Shown one piece after another: positions 5,497-6,493 of a DNA stretch of 6,493 nucleotides (within the stretch, counting starts at the first letter, position 1; each line of letters starts with the position of its first letter). Origin of the DNA: Candidatus Altarchaeota archaeon (GTDB lineage Archaea > Altiarchaeota > Altiarchaeia > IMC4 > SCGC-AAA252-I15); assembly GCA_026394745.1 (NCBI GenBank), contig JAPKXP010000127.1, positions 1 to 6,493 on the forward strand, given 5' to 3'. Made by a program: the position numbers and the translations under genes. The notes under the pieces are model-generated. The model worked only from the letters and a program-made list of their open reading frames with translations. It was not told the DNA's origin and ran no database searches.

Positions 5497-6493
5497 ATGG
5501 GCAAGTTCGTTCTCGACAATGGATTGGATGTCGTCTACGACAGAAGGCCTTCGGACTCGGTGGCTGTGGAGATTTCGGTACGGGCGGGCTCCAACAACGA
5601 GCGAAAGGGTGTTGAGGGCATCTCCCACTTCCTCGAGCACATGTTCTTCGAGGGCACGAGGCGTAGGAGGGATTCCCGCGCCATAGCGAACGAGATAGAG
5701 CGTCTCGGCGGGGAGCTTAACGCCGCAACCTCGAACGAGAGGACTTTCTTCTACGCTAAGGTGCCGTCAAGGCATTTCGAGGTCGCGCTTGACGTGCTCG
5801 GCGACATACTGCAGGATTCGGTGTTCCCGACGAAGGGTATAGAGAACAATCGTAAGGTCATAATCAACGAGATAAACATGGTGAATGACGAGCCACTCTA
5901 CTACCAGTGGGTTCTGTTCTACGGGGAGTTGTTCAAGGGCACGCCCGTCGGCGAACCTGTCTACGGGAGGGTCGAGTCAGTCTCCAATATGCGGCGTCGC
6001 GACCTCTTGGAGTTCCGCCGGAGGAATTACTCTCCTGACAACCTGGTACTCGGCATTTCAGGCGGCGTATCCGAGAAGAGCGTGCGCAAGGCCTGGAAGT
6101 ACTTCACTTTCGAAGGATCAGGCCCAGTCAACGAGCTTTCCGTTCCAGTCGAGAACGAGTCAGCGCGCGTGATAGAGAAGCGGAAGATAAACCAGTCCTA
6201 CATGGTCTTGGGATACCGCACCGTCCCCAGGAATCATGGAGACAGTTTCGTCCTCGACGTGATAAAAGCAGTCCTCGGTCGCGGGCAGTCCGGCTGGATG
6301 TTCGACGAGATAAGGAACAAGAGGGCTCTGGCCTACAACGTCGGCGTGGAGCACACGCCGGAATTGGACTACGGCATTTTCGCGGTAAGCGTCGGCACCA
6401 GGAAGAAGAACGTCGGCAAGGTCGAGCGGATTATATGCGACAACTTCAGGAGGCTCCAGCGCCTTACGCCCACGCAGCTTGAGGAAGCGAAGA
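5497..6493 (+). CDS. M16 family zinc metallopeptidase (cut by the window end)
   Basis: Predicted inverzincin peptidase related to pitrilysin and the mitochondrial processing peptidase beta subunit; the substrate is unknown. About 332 codons are visible of an expected 410-430. The first domain starts at once with FVLDNGLDVV, then RAGSNNE and the zinc site HFLEH (His44, Glu47, His48). Glu125 lies 77 residues after His48, the pitrilysin spacing, and is the third ligand. The Glu usually seven residues earlier is Asn118. The second domain carries the substrate-binding Arg/Tyr pair, Arg273 and Tyr280, in IRNKRALAYNVGV, spaced as in insulin-degrading enzyme. This makes it an active-type subunit, not an inactive partner. 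No signal peptide is visible. ATG 5497 is chosen because family similarity begins right there and a TATA box sits about 32 nt upstream. Confidence 0.92.
   Translation, partial: MGKFVLDNGLDVVYDRRPSDSVAVEISVRAGSNNERKGVEGISHFLEHMFFEGTRRRRDSRAIANEIERLGGELNAATSNERTFFYAKVPSRHFEVALDVLGDILQDSVFPTKGIENNRKVIINEINMVNDEPLYYQWVLFYGELFKGTPVGEPVYGRVESVSNMRRRDLLEFRRRNYSPDNLVLGISGGVSEKSVRKAWKYFTFEGSGPVNELSVPVENESARVIEKRKINQSYMVLGYRTVPRNHGDSFVLDVIKAVLGRGQSGWMFDEIRNKRALAYNVGVEHTPELDYGIFAVSVGTRKKNVGKVERIICDNFRRLQRLTPTQLEEAK

Noticed and set aside
5492..5500. CCACCATGG around the M16 start resembles a vertebrate Kozak sequence
   Set aside because: All other signs are prokaryotic: no introns, tightly packed genes, TATA boxes at archaeal distance and a TA pair. 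The match is a coincidence.

Overview
The window looks archaeal. TATA-like boxes lie about 27 nt upstream of several start codons that lack any Shine-Dalgarno sequence. The genes include a eukaryote-like GT3 glycogen synthase, a GH57 amylase and an archaeal-type glycogen debranching enzyme. I cannot place the lineage; a DPANN or euryarchaeal genome would fit, and a bacterium with the same glycogen gene set is not excluded. By eye the glycogen genes mostly exceed 50% G+C, while the small toxin-antitoxin region (61-520) counts by hand to about 45%.

Layout. Bases 1-45 are the last 14 codons of an upstream gene on +, probably a GT4-type glycosyltransferase. Next comes a compact hicB-hicA toxin-antitoxin pair (66-521, +). 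Right after it, at 539-578, is a 36/40 repeat of the end of the upstream gene, now with an in-frame stop. The TA pair therefore sits between an intact and a decayed copy of the same gene 3' end, which is the mark of an insertion. Then follow a cytosolic GH57 alpha-amylase-like gene (588-1874, -), a divergent debranching enzyme gene (1974-3648, +), a GT3 glycogen synthase (3650-5437, -) and the start of an M16 zinc peptidase (5497 to the window end, +). The last four genes alternate strands, so none can be co-transcribed with its neighbour. The two divergent gaps (1875-1973 and 5438-5496) hold the promoters, and the amylase/debranching starts also have G-rich ribosome binding sites.

How it works together. 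Glycogen synthase would build alpha-1,4-glucan, the GH57 enzyme would cut or rearrange it, and the debranching enzyme would remove alpha-1,6 branches. A GT4 enzyme next to GH57 and debranching genes would fit a glycogen island. However, the debranching gene is broken as read: an out-of-frame deletion of roughly 80-100 codons joins the N-terminal domain to a conserved SPGYF motif in another frame. Either the pathway has recently lost this step or the assembly is wrong here.

The most notable observations are the TA insertion scar, the debranching enzyme deletion, and a single near-palindromic TATA box that appears to serve glycogen synthase and the M16 peptidase in both directions. I see no RNA genes, CRISPR arrays or transposases, and no gene-free stretch over 100 bases.
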